64,000 nt of DNA from NCBI RefSeq assembly GCF_910594005.1, contig NC_057842.1, positions 64,298,492-64,362,491 on the forward strand. The letters are read 5' to 3'. The position numbers were made by a program, and so were the translations under genes. Within the stretch, counting starts at the first letter, position 1; the number at the start of each line of letters is the position of its first letter. Below, piece by piece: positions 1 to 11,160 of this stretch. Under the pieces are notes generated by a model. That model was not told the origin of the DNA, ran no database searches, and saw only the letters and a list, made by a program, of their open reading frames with translations. Source of the DNA: Cervus elaphus (Eukaryota > Chordata > Mammalia > Artiodactyla > Cervidae).

Positions 1-365
1 AGTACTTATTGAAGAGCAAATAGTACATTTTTCTTGCTTAGACTGACCTACAGAGTATTATGTGTTGACAATTACTGGATTCAATATTCTTTGTAATTTA
101 TTCTTACAAAATTTCAGCCTAAAATTGTAAAATGTTGTATGTCAATTTACAGAAGTTTAATAAAGCTACTTTTTGCTGCAACACTACTTTTACACAGTCC
201 TTTACACCAAGTTTAAATCCTTTCTTGTTCTAATTTTAATTAATACATAATTTAATTTGTTAATTTGTTTGGCTCTTCATTTATATACTATTGTTTGTCT
301 TTTCTGAGTTTCTAGGCTGAGTTCAATATTCTCCAGAATTAGGTGACTGCTCAAAGAACAAGAAG
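1..365. other. unannotated AT-rich intergenic DNA
   Basis: AT-rich sequence with no open frame of note and no repeat I recognise. No splice-like or promoter-like pattern stands out. Confidence 0.5.
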
Positions 366-367
366 AT

Positions 368-470
368 AAGGCTCTTTTCCAGGTGTTGGAGATATGGCAG
401 TGAATAAAGCAGAAAAAAAAAAAAAAATCCCTGCCCTTATGGAGCTTGCATCCTTACTGGGGGAAGACAA
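368..470 (-). repeat. L2 LINE 3' fragment
   Basis: The 'gtgttggagatatggcagtg' and 'cttatggagcttgca' blocks match, from memory, the reverse complement of the L2 3' terminal region (outlined by 'gtaagctcc' and 'tgtatccccag' in the sense strand). A 15-base A run interrupts the fragment. It is ancient and diverged, so the ends are approximate. Confidence 0.5.
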
Positions 471-624
471 AATAAATAGAATAAAATTTAAATACCTTTA
501 AGTTAAATGAAAATATGTGCTGAGAATAAGAATAAATTAAGGAAAGAGCACAAAATGTATGGCAGAAGGTGGGTGTTGTGTCCCGAGATAGAGTGACAGG
601 CATGGTGACTAATGAGAATGTCTT

Positions 625-945
625 AGTAAGCTCAGGTTACTATGATCAAATAGCACAGACCGGAGAACTAAACAGTAGACATTTATCTCTCAAAATTCAG
701 TAGGCTGGGAAGTCAAAGATCAAAGTAGCACCTGATTCCGCTTCTGGTGAGAGCTTGTTTTGTGTCTTGTAGACAGCTGCCTTCTTGCTGTCCTCACGTG
801 CCCTCACATGTTGGAAAGAGAGTGCGCTCTGGTTTCTCTTCTGAAAGATCCTATAATTCTGTAAGCTTAGGACTTCACCCTTATGACCTTATTTAACCTT
901 ATTACTTCTGAACATGCTCAGCCTCCACATACAGTTACACTGGGG
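625..945 (-). mobile_element. MLT1-type (ERVL-MaLR) LTR, diverged
   Basis: The order of blocks fits an inverted MLT1 LTR: 'gttactatgatcaaatagca', then an 'aagtcaaagatcaa' block, 'ttgctgtcctcacgtg', and a terminal 'cttcacccttatgacctt' region. No internal retroviral sequence accompanies it, so it is a solo LTR or fragment. An LTR shadow ORF of 68 residues on the minus strand has no meaning. Confidence 0.55.
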
Positions 946-2357
946 TTTAGGGAAACACAAGTCCATAGCAGGGAGTTACAAATTTCTTCTATTTTAAAAC
1001 ATTCCTTTTTATATCTAAAAATTAGGCTTGCTAGAATTTTATAAGTTAGGTTGCCTAAAACGTTCATTTGGGTTTTTCTGTAAGATGTTGCAAAAAACCC
1101 ATGTGAACTTTTTGACTGACCCAATGTTTAACATAATGCTTTTGCATGAAAAACATGATAAATAATTGTGAACTGTCTGGCTAAAGTATTTTAATGCTAG
1201 AGACTGTAGATGAGCATAGATATTACCAGCCATATCTGGCTACTGAGATGAGATTCTGGCTATGAAACATAGTGAAGTGTTCAGGAATGGGTTTGCAATA
1301 TACCAATGGCTATTCGAAAGCTGAGACATTATATTCTGGTGATGGTTTCTAAGGATTAGCCATCCTGTTATAAAGATAGAATTGAATTAGTTAGCTTTCC
1401 TTTAACTCATATTGTTTTAAAGAAAATAACAGCGGAGATGTGCTTAATTCTACCAGCAGTCACAGAGACAGACGCAGAACAGAGTCCTGATGCCAACTGC
1501 AGTGAGAGCTTTCCACATTTTTGTTTGTTTTTTGTTTACTAAGAAGAAAAGAATAGTAGGTTACTGCACGAATGAGCTAAGTGCTGTGAAATGATGGCTT
1601 TCAGGGTGCTCATTATGTAAAAATCCTCACTCATTTTCTACTGATTCCAGGCTAGAAAGGTCATTTTGGTCAAGCTTATTTCCTTTCTGTCCTTAATAAT
1701 AAAGACCATTCTCTCCACTAAGTATAGAAAGCTTTTCAGTACTTTTTTCCCAATTTGGTACCATGTGTTTTTATGGCCACATTTAGAAATTGGCTAATAA
1801 ATAAGTCTGGTGAGAATTTATACTTAACAAGAACAACTGTTGCATTAAAAAATAAAATGATTCAATTAAAAAAATCTGGAATTGTGTCTTTATCTCCTTT
1901 GCTACTAGAGCTGCCTTTTTCCCCTTCTTGGTTTTGAAGCAGTTTATGGCCTTGTGAGGGCAGAAAAGTGAGGAGAGGCAGATTATTTTAGACTAGAGTA
2001 TGTTTTCCTCAACTTCCATATTTAACACCCCTATTTCCACACTTCCTTTCACCTTGATTTATATCCTACAGAGTTCTCAAGCTTACCTGCTCCCTGTTTT
2101 CTTAAATTAGTGTTAATAGTAAGAGATCTATTGCTTAAATAAAGGTGCCTTTCCTCAGGCTAATGAAGCCTGAGCCAGTGTGGGGAAGGGAGGGCAGTGA
2201 ATGCACTGCCTGGCCACTGGAAGGCTTTGGGGCAGGAGGAAAAACTGAGGGTAAAGGCAGGTAGTGAGTAGATGAGGAGAGAGTTGGCTAGCATGACTAA
2301 CGCTATGATTTTAGGAATTTCTAGCTGTCTTCTGAGTCCAAACATATACTCCATTAT
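946..2357. other. unannotated intergenic DNA
   Basis: About 1.4 kb without a recognised repeat or exon. Open frames are all under 70 codons and have no detectable domain. Worth treating as background unless cross-species conservation says otherwise. Confidence 0.5.
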
Positions 2358-2425
2358 TCTTTTTTTTAATTAGTTAATTTATTTTAGTTGGAGGCTAATT
2401 ATTTTGCAATATTATTCTTTTAAGA
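2358..2425 (-). mobile_element. ruminant L1 3' terminal scrap
   Basis: A T-rich run followed by 'agttggaggctaattattttgcaat' is the inverted 3' end of the same L1 family whose longer copies end at about 8450 and 12064. Only about 65 bases remain. Confidence 0.6.
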
Positions 2426-2449
2426 GGCCTGAGATTCTCAGCGTTAACC

Positions 2450-2512
2450 ACTTTGTTGCTGTTCAGTCGCTCAGTCATGTCTGACTCTCTGCGGCCCCAT
2501 GGTCTGCAGCAC
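2450..2512 (-). mobile_element. BovB/Bov-A 3' end fragment
   Basis: The block 'gttgctgttcagtcgctcag' followed by a CCCATGG-type motif is the inverted extreme 3' end of BovB, which is shared with Bov-A SINEs. It is too short to tell which of the two it came from. Confidence 0.65.
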
Positions 2513-2624
2513 TTATTTAGGGTGGAGTAAATACGATAAGAAAGGAAGGATGCATGTAAGCCCTGCAATGCATTGTGTTAGTCTTGGAAAGAGCTAATTC
2601 ATTCGATAAGCTTATGACACTGTT

Positions 2625-2832
2625 GGGCTTCTCTGGTGGCTCAGACAGGAAAGAATCTGTCTGTAGTGCAGGAGACCTGTGTTCAATCCCTGGGTCCGGA
2701 AGATCTCCCGGAGAAGGGAATGACAGCTCACTCCAGTGTTCTTGCCTGGAGAATCCCATGGACAGAGGAGACTGGCAGGCTATGGTCCATAGGGTCGCAG
2801 AGGGTCGGACAGGACTGAGTGACTAACACACA
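2625..2832 (+). mobile_element. Bov-tA SINE
   Basis: A full-length copy of the ruminant tRNA-Glu-derived SINE joined to a BovB-derived 3' half. The head starts 'gggcttctctggtggctcag', the middle holds the 'gaagatctcccgg' and 'gaatcccatggacagag' blocks, and the end is 'gactgagtgactaac'. It is non-coding, made by RNA polymerase III and moved by LINE machinery. No convincing target duplication was found. Confidence 0.93.
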
Positions 2833-2887
2833 TACATGATATCGTCATCAAGGGCCAGAGAAAACAAAGCACAGAATAAACTTTGGT

Positions 2888-3107
2888 GAAGATTGGTTGC
2901 TTCATGGTGTCTGACTCTGTGCAACACTATGGACTGTGGCCTGCCAGGATTCTCTGTCCATGGGAATCTCCAGGCAAGAATACCAGAGTGGATTGACATG
3001 CCTTCCTCCAGGGGATATTCCCAACCCAGGGATGGAACCTGTGTCTCTTACATCTCCTGCACTGGCAGGCAGGTTCTTGACCACTAGCACCACCTGGAAG
3101 ATTGGTT
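2888..3107 (-). mobile_element. Bov-tA SINE with target duplication
   Basis: An inverted full-length copy bounded by an 11-base direct repeat 'gaagattggtt' at 2888-2898 and 3097-3107. The body carries the 'ccatgggaatctccaggcaa' block and the inverted head 'caccacctgg'. The clean duplication marks a simple target-primed insertion. Confidence 0.93.
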
Positions 3108-4635
3108 AGAACTCTCTTTTGGAGTTCCCCCCCTGCTGAGGGCAGGGATGAGAATGGTGATGTGATTTGGGGATACAGGCTGAGCAATATGCCTTAAGCA
3201 TGCGTGGATGTCCAGGGCCCTCTCCTCATCACCCCACTCTAAAGACACAGACATGGTGGAACTAACTGGTGTTCATGAAGTCAAACACAATTCTTCCCAT
3301 ATATCATCTTTTCTTGGAGCTTGGACCCGGGCCTTTCACTTTTGCTCTGGAATTAAAATTTAACAGTAGCAGTGTAACTGCCAAAAACAGAATTGACATA
3401 CAATTTTTATCTTGTATGAACCTAGTTCTTCAATTGCTCTTTCCACTCTGCCAATGAAAAGATTGAAGTAGTGTGAGTCTCACCAGAGTAGAGGCTTATT
3501 CAATTAAAACCAAGAAAATGATGATGCCAGGTCTCTCCTCAACCTTGGTTGAAATGTGATCCTTATAATGTCTGCACAAGAATCACTACGGGTATTTTCT
3601 GCATACGTAGATTTAAGCACTCTACCCCAAACCTAGAGGATCAGAATTTCTTTGGGGTTAGCTTAGAATAAGAGTTTTTAAACAGTCATTCACTTTCATT
3701 TTATATACTACAGTTTGGAATCACAGTCACAAAGGCTTTCTTTAGTCTAGTATTTGAAAAAAGCCCTGTACTCTAAGACTTGGCACATATGTGTTCATTT
3801 GCTTTATTTGGGCTTGTGCAACGGTCAGAGTGTTGTGGGTGTATACTGCATCTACAGTGCTATTATTCTTCAGCAACCAGGACTGAGTGTAACACGGCAA
3901 AGCGCCATGTCAAATTCACCATAACTTTGGATCAGTATGGGTTTGTCTGAGTCAGAAAGGATCTGAAACATATTATCCCTATTCAGTTCCTCCTGGGTGA
4001 ATTTCCTAAGATTGGAAATTTGTATTTAGTCTCTTTCATCATGGAAAATTTCAGTCTCCTCCTTCTTTCACAAATTTATACTGTTTCTGAAAGATACTCA
4101 TGTGGTCATAGAAGAAAACAGTCTCATACTCCAAGTTGCTCCTCACACATTTCCTTTAGAAACACTTCATAAAGAGAGATTTCTCTTCAAGCCTAAGGCT
4201 CCTTGGGTAACTATTTTCTTTCAGCCCCTTCATTGAAATTTCCTGTGAAATGCTACCAGAGTGAACTGTAGTTAAAATCTCTCATTCTTCACGTACGGAG
4301 CTGTAATAAAGTGATGGTGGCAGTAATTATATTACTCAGCTATTTTTAGTTTGGGAATGGGGCTGATATAAACCATCATAACTACAGAGAAAATGATATT
4401 CAGTTATGAATCACTACCAGATGTGTGAATTTATATCTTCAGGTTTAATTTTTCTATAATATTCCTAATGCAGTATATTCCTTATCCACTTTTTAAACTG
4501 ATTTTCTTTCTATGGGTAATGGATTTAATTGCATTAAATGTTCAGAAGATCCCAAAATTAATAAAATATGTATTTGTACTCACAAATTTCACAATCCTTT
4601 TTAATTTCTTTTTTTTTTTTAAAAGAAATCATTCA
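3108..4635. other. unannotated intergenic DNA
   Basis: About 1.5 kb with no repeat or exon that I can support. A T run lies at about 4609-4620. Short frames of 60-90 codons have no recognisable features. Confidence 0.5.
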
Positions 4636-4740
4636 TGTGTTCATGTGTTCAAAAAGTATTTGAACATGTATTGCATTCCATGTACCATGCTGGTTGATAT
4701 GGATACAAGAATGAGTAATATCTTACCTTTAAGATATTAG
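4636..4740 (-). repeat. L2 LINE 3' fragment (tentative)
   Basis: The run 'ccatgtaccatgctggttga' then 'tggatacaagaatgagtaat' is a diverged version of the inverted L2 end (tgtgccaggcactgtgctagg...ggatacaaagatgaataag). Divergence is high and the call is from memory. Confidence 0.4.
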
Positions 4741-4762
4741 AAGGGCTTGCCAGGTGGCGCTA

Positions 4763-4970
4763 AGTAAGTAAGTAAGTGAAGTCGCTCAGTCATGTCCGAC
4801 CCTTTGTGACCCCATGGACTGTAGCCTACCAGACTCCTCCGTCCATGGAATTTCCCAGGCAAGAGTACTGGAATGGGTTGCCATTTCCTTCTCCAGGGGA
4901 TCTTCCCAACCCAGGGATCGAACCCGGGTCTCCCGCGTTGCAGGCAAACGCTTTACCATCTGAGCCACCT
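4763..4970 (-). mobile_element. Bov-tA SINE with (AAGT)n tail
   Basis: An inverted copy whose 3' tail is an (AAGT)n run at 4761-4778, followed by 'gtcgctcagtcatgtccga'. It stops at 'tgagccacct', so the last few bases of the tRNA-like head are missing. It abuts the 20-base head of a plus-strand Bov-tA at 4743-4762. Confidence 0.9.
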
Positions 4971-5721
4971 AACACAGAACAAATTGAGAGGATGCAGGTC
5001 AAACACCGCTGAGCTCCACTCAGCTCAAATCAGACGAGTCTACTGCCTCCAAAGCTGCTTTCCTAACCTGGGGGTTTCAGCAGCATGAGATAAGATTTGC
5101 TGAGCACCAGAGTAATCTTTCTCAAGACACTGATCAAAAACATGGTCCTATATTTTAAAAGCCCCAGAAGTGGTTTTAAAATGGCTGAAGCACCTCAGCC
5201 ACTAAAATAAGCAAGATTCTAGTAAAATTACCCACACAACAAATCTTTTAACAGTTTAGCAACCAGTAAATGGAAAATGTTCCTTAAAATCTGCTATTTC
5301 CAATTATTCCAAAGAATCCTTCAACTGTAGTTAAGCTCTATGAAAAATAATTAGTTGTCATAGAGCTTCTGACCACGTTGTGTGTTTCTTAGGAAAGAAC
5401 ACTGGTCTGAGCCAAGCATGGTGACCTTGGACCAGGCACACAGTAGGTGCTTCCAGTTCTGAGGCGGTGGGCTCCTCCTGAGTAGTGTCTGACAATTGGG
5501 CAAGTGTCACAAGACTGTACAGCCTGACATAAAAGCGATGCTAACACTCAGCTCTCCTAAAATCAATCCAAGAAAGAGATGACTAGTGTTAAAGGCGTAC
5601 TACAAATACACAGGCCTGAAGCTTCAATAAATTAAAACAGCCCTTGTTAACATATACTGAACACATCAGCAAATACTGTTATATTGAAGTGCATATAGTC
5701 AGACAAATATTATATGTTACC
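4971..5721. other. unannotated intergenic DNA
   Basis: This is unique-looking sequence enclosed by the 38-bp direct repeats. No exon or repeat was recognised. Confidence 0.5.
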
Positions 5722-5740
5722 ACCTTTAATATATTAGAAG

Positions 5741-5950
5741 GTCTTGCCAGGTGGCACTAGTGGTAAAGAACCCGCCTGCCAATGCAGGAGACATAAGAGA
5801 CATGGGTTTGATCCTGGGTCAAGAAGATCCCCTGGAGAAGGGCATGGTAACCCACTTCAGTATTCTTGCCTGGAGAATCCCATGGACAGAAGAGCCTGGT
5901 GGGTTACAGTCCGTGGGATCATGAAGAGTCTGACATGACTGAAGTGACAT
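5741..5950 (+). mobile_element. Bov-tA SINE
   Basis: A full-length plus-strand copy beginning 'gtcttgccaggtggcactag' and running to 'gacatgactgaagtg'. Its head is the second half of the 38-bp direct repeat. The tail passes straight into a CA/CG microsatellite. Confidence 0.93.
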
Positions 5951-5995
5951 TGTGTGCACGCGCGCGCACGCGCACACACACACACACACACACAC
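5951..5995. repeat. (CA)n microsatellite with a CG-rich core
   Basis: An alternating purine-pyrimidine tract of about 45 bases with a central (CG)n and (CA)n run. It grew from the tail of the preceding Bov-tA. Such tracts favour left-handed Z-DNA and are length-variable. Confidence 0.95.
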
Positions 5996-6336
5996 GAATT
6001 AGATATCTCTGGGCAAGACATAAACAGGTTAAAAAAAAAAAGGATTATAATCCCACATGCTAAGTACACACAGTTTAAAATGCCATTCAAATGTCATCCA
6101 GGCTACCTTTTATGATCATCTGTTTGTGGTGACAAGATAGCTACACTTACTCAAAACTTGGTTTGAGACTGATGGTGGGACATAGGCACCAATACATTTT
6201 GAAAATGTTTGTTGCTTACATAATCAGCTTTCTGTGGGTAGCAGGGCAAGCCTCCTACCCTGGTAAAAAAATGATTTGAGAGAGCAAGGGAAGGAGGTGA
6301 GTTTGAGATTTTTATGGGATTTAAGTGGTATGGTTA
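5996..6336. other. unannotated intergenic DNA
   Basis: Nothing recognised apart from an A11 run near 6031. Confidence 0.5.
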
Positions 6337-6552
6337 GGGTGGCGCTATTGGTAAAGAACTTGCCTGCCAATGCAGGAGACAGAAGTGATGCAGGTTCCAT
6401 CCCTGGGTTGGGAATATCCCCTGGAGAAGGAAATGGCAACCCAATCCAGTATTCTTGTCTGGAGAACTCCATGGACAGAAGAGCCTGGTGGGCTACAGTC
6501 CATGGGGTCGCAAAGAGTCAGACACGACTGAGCAACTTTCACTTTCACTTTT
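6337..6552 (+). mobile_element. Bov-tA SINE
   Basis: A plus-strand copy of the 'gccaatgcaggag' head subtype with an inserted 'acagaagtgatgc' segment. It ends in the duplicated 'actttcactttcactttt' tail. The head start is eroded ('tagggtggcgctattgg'). Confidence 0.92.
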
Positions 6553-6759
6553 TCAGGGAAAATCTTCTTGAACTATCCATAACAAAGGAGGAAACACTCA
6601 AGTCTGCTTAGAAGTTTGCCCAGATGTGGGGCAGAAGGGGAAATGAGAGGTGTTTGGCTTAAAAACTGTCAGCAGTAGTCACATAATAGAGTCTTAAGTC
6701 TTTTTTACAATTCACCCAGTTTACATTAGATAACTACCCATTCCTTCCTCTAAGGTTTT

Positions 6760-6906
6760 TATTTATTCCTTCCTCTAAGTATTTTATTATAATTGTTCAT
6801 TTATATGCTTTTAAGGTAAAGCATCAGCTATATAGTAATCATTGTGTTCCTGGTTCAGTGACTGTTATGTTTAATATGTGTTTGTTGAAGGAATGAAGGA
6901 AGTGAT
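6760..6906 (+). repeat. L2 LINE 3' end
   Basis: A diverged plus-strand L2 terminus, with 'ttataattgttcatttatatg' upstream, then 'gtgttcctggttcagtgac' and a final 'gtgtttgttgaaggaatgaa' close to the L2 end 'atttgttgaatgaatga'. Confidence 0.55.
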
Positions 6907-7484
6907 AAGTCAATCAAAATTAACACTATCTAAAGATATTAAAAACCTAGGAATCAACTAAGAAAAAGAAGTCCCTTCAAGGGACTCAAAAAGCCCATGT
7001 GTTTAGGAAAGAATAAAAATGTCAGTGATTTGAAGTAATTCTGGGGAGATAAATAGAAATTTCTTCATGAAAAGGTTACTTTCTCTATTGAAAAATGTAA
7101 GCATGCCAGTTTCTAGTGACAATTACACTGCAGGGTTCTAACCTTGACTGCAGAGAACTAATCTCTAGTTTCAGGTGGAGTAAGCAGGTATCTGTAAGAT
7201 GCCGTCTGAGGGGGAATCAGAAGTTTCAATTCTTCAAATACTTTGCCAATTTGTGACAGTTCTCAAAATTTTTACCGATAAAACTCTTCTTTTCCAGTAA
7301 AGCATTAATTCCATATGTCATCAATAAAAATACTATAATATGAAAAGCAAAAATTAAGATATTAACTTACTATTACAATATACTATATTTTATTGCCTAC
7401 CAAAACCTGGGACTGGGGTAAGTGGAACTTACAGGTGGGACATATTGGATCAATAGAAATATCTTTTTGGCAGTCAGTTGTAGT
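6907..7484. other. unannotated intergenic DNA
   Basis: No repeat or exon that I can support. Composition is unremarkable and AT-rich. Confidence 0.5.
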
Positions 7485-7847
7485 ATGTTAAATTATCCAT
7501 TTCTTCCTAACAAACTAACTCCAAAACATAGTGATTTATCATTTCTGGTAGTTCTGTCTGTCGGCTGGATCTGCTGGGCTCTCCTGGGCTCACTCGTGTT
7601 GCTGTGTTCAGTTGCTGAGTTAGCTGAGGGCTGGGCTTCTTCACAAACCTGGAAGTCTTACCATCCAAGACAATGAAGGCAGCAGTCTCAAGGTCTCTTA
7701 AGGCTCATGATCGGGAACTTAAAAATGTCACTTCCACCACCTTTTTTCCACCACAAGTCCAGCTCAATTTTAAGAGACTGGAGAATGGAGAAACAGACTC
7801 CATCTCTGTGTGGGAGGAGCAGCAGAGCCACTTTGCAAAGGAATGTG
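7485..7847 (+). mobile_element. MLT2-type ERVL LTR (tentative)
   Basis: The sequence order 'aacaaactaactccaaaaca', 'tggatctgctgggctctcctg', 'tggcttcttcac'-like, 'gtcacttccaccacc' and 'gactccatctctgtgtggga' matches my recollection of an MLT2 LTR. It is shortened and diverged. Its 3' end is cut by the following L1 insertion. An 84-residue frame here is chance. Confidence 0.5.
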
Positions 7848-8460
7848 CACAATGTTCATCGCAGCTCTGTTTATAATAGCCAGGACATGGAAGCAACCTA
7901 GATGCCCATCAGCAGATGAATGGATAAGGAAGCTGTGGTACATATACACCATGGAATATTACTCAGCCATTAAAAAGAATGCATTTGAATCAGTTCTAAT
8001 GAGATGGATGAAACTGGAGCCTATTACACAGAGTGAAGTAAGTCAGAAAGAAAAACACCAATACAGTATACTAACACAGATATATGGAATTTAGAAAGAT
8101 GGTAATGATGACCCTATATGCGAGACAGCAAAAGAGACACTGATGTAAAGAACAGTCTTTTGGACGCTGTGGGAGAAGGCGAGTGTGGCATGATTTGAGA
8201 GGGTAGCGTTGAAATGTGTATATTATCACATGTGAAGCAGATCGATGGTCCAGGTTCGATGCATGAGACAGGGTGCTCAGGGCTGGTGCACTGGGATGAC
8301 CCTGAGGGATGAGAGGGGGAAGGAGGTGGGAGGCGGGTTCTGGATGGGGAACACAAGTGCACCCGTGGCTGACTCATGTCTATGTTTGGCGAAAACCACT
8401 ACAATATTGTAAAGTAATTAGCCTCCTATGAAGATTAATTAGTGAAAAAACATAAATGTG
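7842..8460 (+). mobile_element. 5'-truncated ruminant L1 (ORF2 end and 3' UTR)
   Basis: It starts in the last part of ORF2: the frame at 7810-8094 translates to the conserved C-terminal stretch containing 'RTWKQPRCPSADEW', 'WYIYTMEYYSAIK' and 'MKLEPI'. It continues through the G-rich 3' UTR to 'aaagtaattagcctcc' and an A-rich tail. A 6-base 'aatgtg' repeat at 7842-7847 and 8455-8460 may be the target duplication. It is dead because ORF2 is 5'-truncated. Confidence 0.9.
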
Positions 8461-9294
8461 GGCAGGACTGGGTTGATGAGGGTCCGTAGGCACTTGCAGC
8501 TGCACTCTGTGCTGAAAGGGGTACAGGAGGATTTGAAGGGGTCAAAGCTAAAAGTAGAGTCTGACCATTAGGGAGAAACACATCTGTACCCGCCAGGGGT
8601 CTCAGGCCACTAACTGCATCAGCAAAAGGCATTCTTCCAGTTTTCATATCAGATGAAGGCAGAGTAAAGGTTGCAGGAAACATAGATCTCGGACACATTT
8701 CTTACTGGAAGGCTAAGGCTCAGTCATCTAGAAAGGGGTGGGTCCTAAGATGGAGCTGACAAAATGGAGACAGGTTAAGCCATATAAAAGAGTGTCTAAA
8801 ATGTTTATGAGGTAAAATATAAATGATCAGTTTTGGTTTACCTCCTTCAAAATATTATAGTAATTTAAAGCCTAAAGCAACTCTGTGATATAGAAGGTTT
8901 TCCTCAAAGTTGTTCTTCTTAAACTCTGGTTAAGATAACCAAGGATTTGAACATTCTTTTTTGAAAATTCTAGGAATATCCACGTTTTCTTCTCTGTATT
9001 TATCTTTATGTGTATCTATGTATTCTAAGGGAAAATAGCTGAATTTATACACAATTTTGCTTTATTTTGTGCTTTCCCCCCTTCAGTGTAGTTAGTTTAT
9101 GCTTGGGGGTACTTTCTTAAAGTTAAGAAGTTACAGAGCTTAAAAGCATTAGTTTTCAAACCACAGAGACATTCTGAGATAAAAGTTTTAGACTATCATA
9201 GAAGATATGATATATTTAAGAATCTCTTCTCCTTTTTCATATAGATATAAAATAAAGATGAGATTGTAAGAAAAATATGACATAATATTACAAA
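8461..9294. other. unannotated intergenic DNA
   Basis: No supported feature. The 87-codon minus frame near 8435-8698 has no domain and overlaps the L1 tail. Confidence 0.5.
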
Positions 9295-9495
9295 GCTTCC
9301 CTCGTAGATCAGTTGGTAAAGAATCTGCCTGCAGTGCAGGAGACCAGGGTTCGATTCCTGGGTCGGGAAGATCTCCTGGAGAAGGGAATGACAACCCACT
9401 CCAGAATTCTTGCCTGGAGAATCCCATGGACAGAGGAGCCTGGCAGGCTACAGTCCATGGGATCACAAGAGTCAGACAAGACTTAGCGACTAAAC
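9295..9495 (+). mobile_element. Bov-tA SINE with intact B box
   Basis: A plus-strand copy. It keeps an exact polymerase III B box 'ggttcgattcc' at about 9349-9359, but the A box reads 'tagatcagttgg', with one change from TRGCNNAGYNGG. It ends 'agacttagcgactaaa'. Confidence 0.93.
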
Positions 9496-9670
9496 CACCA
9501 ACCACCAAAGGTTTTGTGAAAACTTTTTATATAATTTTTCCCTATCATATAAAATGCTCAGATCCAATAATATGGGAAATGCTATGTCACCAAATATGTA
9601 GATGCCAGTATGCAAGTGGTCCCTATTTTATTAAATTTCCCCAACATCCCAAAGGTCAATGACTATTCAA

Positions 9671-10244
9671 GATCACTGCAGATGGTGACTGCAGCCATAA
9701 AATTAAAAGATTTTTGCTCATTGGAAGAAAAGCTATGACAAACCTAGACAGCATATTAAAAAGCAGAGACATTACTTTGCCAACAAAGGTCCCTATAGTC
9801 AAAGCTATGGTTTTTCCAGTAGCCATGTGAGTAGTAGATGTGAGAGATGGACCATAAAGAAAGCTGAGCACTGAAGAATTGATGCTCTTGAACTGTGGTG
9901 TTGGTGAAGACTCTTGAGAGTACCTTGGACTGCAAGGAAATCAAACCAGTCAATCCTAAAGGAAACCAGTTCTGAATATTCATTAGAAGGACTGATGCTG
10001 AAGCTCCAATACTTTGGCCACCTGATGTGAAGAACTGACTCATTGGAAAAGACCCTGATGCTGGGAAAGATTGAAGGCAAGAGGAGAAGGGGATGGCAGA
10101 GGATGAGATGGTTGAATGGCATCACTGAATCAATGGACATGAGTTTGAGCAAGTTCCAGGAGTTGGTGATGGACAGGGAAGCCTGCTGTCCATGGGTTCA
10201 TAAAGAATTGGACACGACTGAATGACTGAACTGAACTGAGTGAC
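9671..10244 (+). mobile_element. BovB LINE, 3' end fragment
   Basis: A 5'-truncated copy covering the last part of the BovB ORF2 and the 3' end. Translation across frames gives the conserved C-terminal order 'LDSILK', a 'VHGVAKS'-like end and the block 'RRGWQRMRWLNGITESMDMS' at 10043-10225. Frameshifts and stops break it. It ends in a (CTGAA)n-type tail at 10225-10240. Confidence 0.92.
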
Positions 10245-10508
10245 TATGGGAAGACAGCAACATAAAGACATGACCTAAAATCATAAAGAGATGACATATG
10301 AGAAGTGATAGTAGTATTCACACTATATAGGGTTTTGCTTTTGGCAGAGGAAACTGTCCCAGTCAGCTTGGGCTACTATAAACAAAATGCCACAGTAGGG
10401 GTAGCTTAAACAATAGGAATTTGTTTCTCAGAGTTGTGGAGACTGGAAGTTTGAAGTCAAAGTGACAGAGGATCAGTGTATGGTGAGAGCTCTCTCCTTG
10501 GATGTGTT

Positions 10509-10531
10509 AAAAAAAAAAAAAAAAAAAAAAA
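10509..10531. repeat. A23 homopolymer
   Basis: An unbroken run of 23 A at the boundary between the MLT1 LTR and the inserted LTR-like block. It may be a target-site A tract or an insertion-derived tract. Confidence 0.98.
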
Positions 10532-11005
10532 GGCTCAATGTGAGAGTTATGAGTAGTTTTATTTGGGGCAAAATCAGGGCTGTAACCTGGGAAACAGCAA
10601 CTCAAATAGCTCTGAAAGGCTGCTCCAAGGAGGTGAAGAGAGGAGCTAGAACACATAGGAATTTTGTAACAAAGGGGAGCTAGTCAGGAATGCCATAAGA
10701 TTATTGTTAGCTAAAGAAAACCAGATATCTCAAGTTAAGCAATTTAGTGCTTTTCTATGTATGGGAAGATGCAAGAGTCTGGGCCCACTGAAATCATTTT
10801 TTAATATTCATCTCACCTATCTGGGGCCAATATCTTTATTATCACATCCTGAGTTTCCCCAGGATTCACAGCTGGGGGCAGCATCAGATATTCTTTTTCT
10901 CCCTGCCTTTCCGCAGAGTTCACCAGCTCATGTAGGAGGGCTGCAAACTTTGATGACTGTGGCATCCTTTGTTTACTGTTATGGCAGGAAATGTTCCATT
11001 TTTCA
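10532..11005 (-). mobile_element. probable ERV solo LTR inserted in MLT1
   Basis: Read on the minus strand, this block of about 474 bp starts with TG ('tgaaaaatggaacatttcc') and carries a polyadenylation signal AATAAA (complement of 10558-10563) about 25 bases before its end. This is the layout of an LTR R-U5. I recall similar sequence as a dispersed ruminant repeat but cannot name it. A 141-codon frame crossing it is chance. A processed transcript is less likely, since the A run lies on the wrong side. Confidence 0.42.
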
Positions 11006-11160
11006 GGTTTTTGGTGTCTGCCTTCTTCCTGTGTCCTCACATGGCCTTTCCTTGGTGCCTTCCATTGGAGAGAGAGAGGAAGCAAGCCCTGTGATGTCTC
11101 TTTTTATAAAGGCACAAATTCCATCATGAGGGCTCCACTCTAATGAGGGCTCCACATCTA

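Larger units (their letters stand above)
4725..5759. repeat. 38-bp direct repeat pair flanking about 960 bp
   Basis: Positions 4725-4762 and 5722-5759 match at 35 of 38 bases. Each copy runs from a unique 'acctttaa.atattagaag' flank into the first 20 bases of a Bov-tA head ('cttgccaggtggc'). The repeat therefore spans a junction between unique DNA and a SINE, which independent insertions should not create. Confidence 0.8.

Noticed and set aside
2625..6552. Regularly spaced repeats of about 200 bases that could suggest an array
   Set aside because: The units are independent Bov-tA insertions in both orientations with separate target duplications and unequal spacing. This is not a CRISPR or satellite array.
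10704..11129. 141-codon plus-strand open frame
   Set aside because: It crosses the junction between the LTR-like insertion and the MLT1 LTR, so it has no evolutionary unity.
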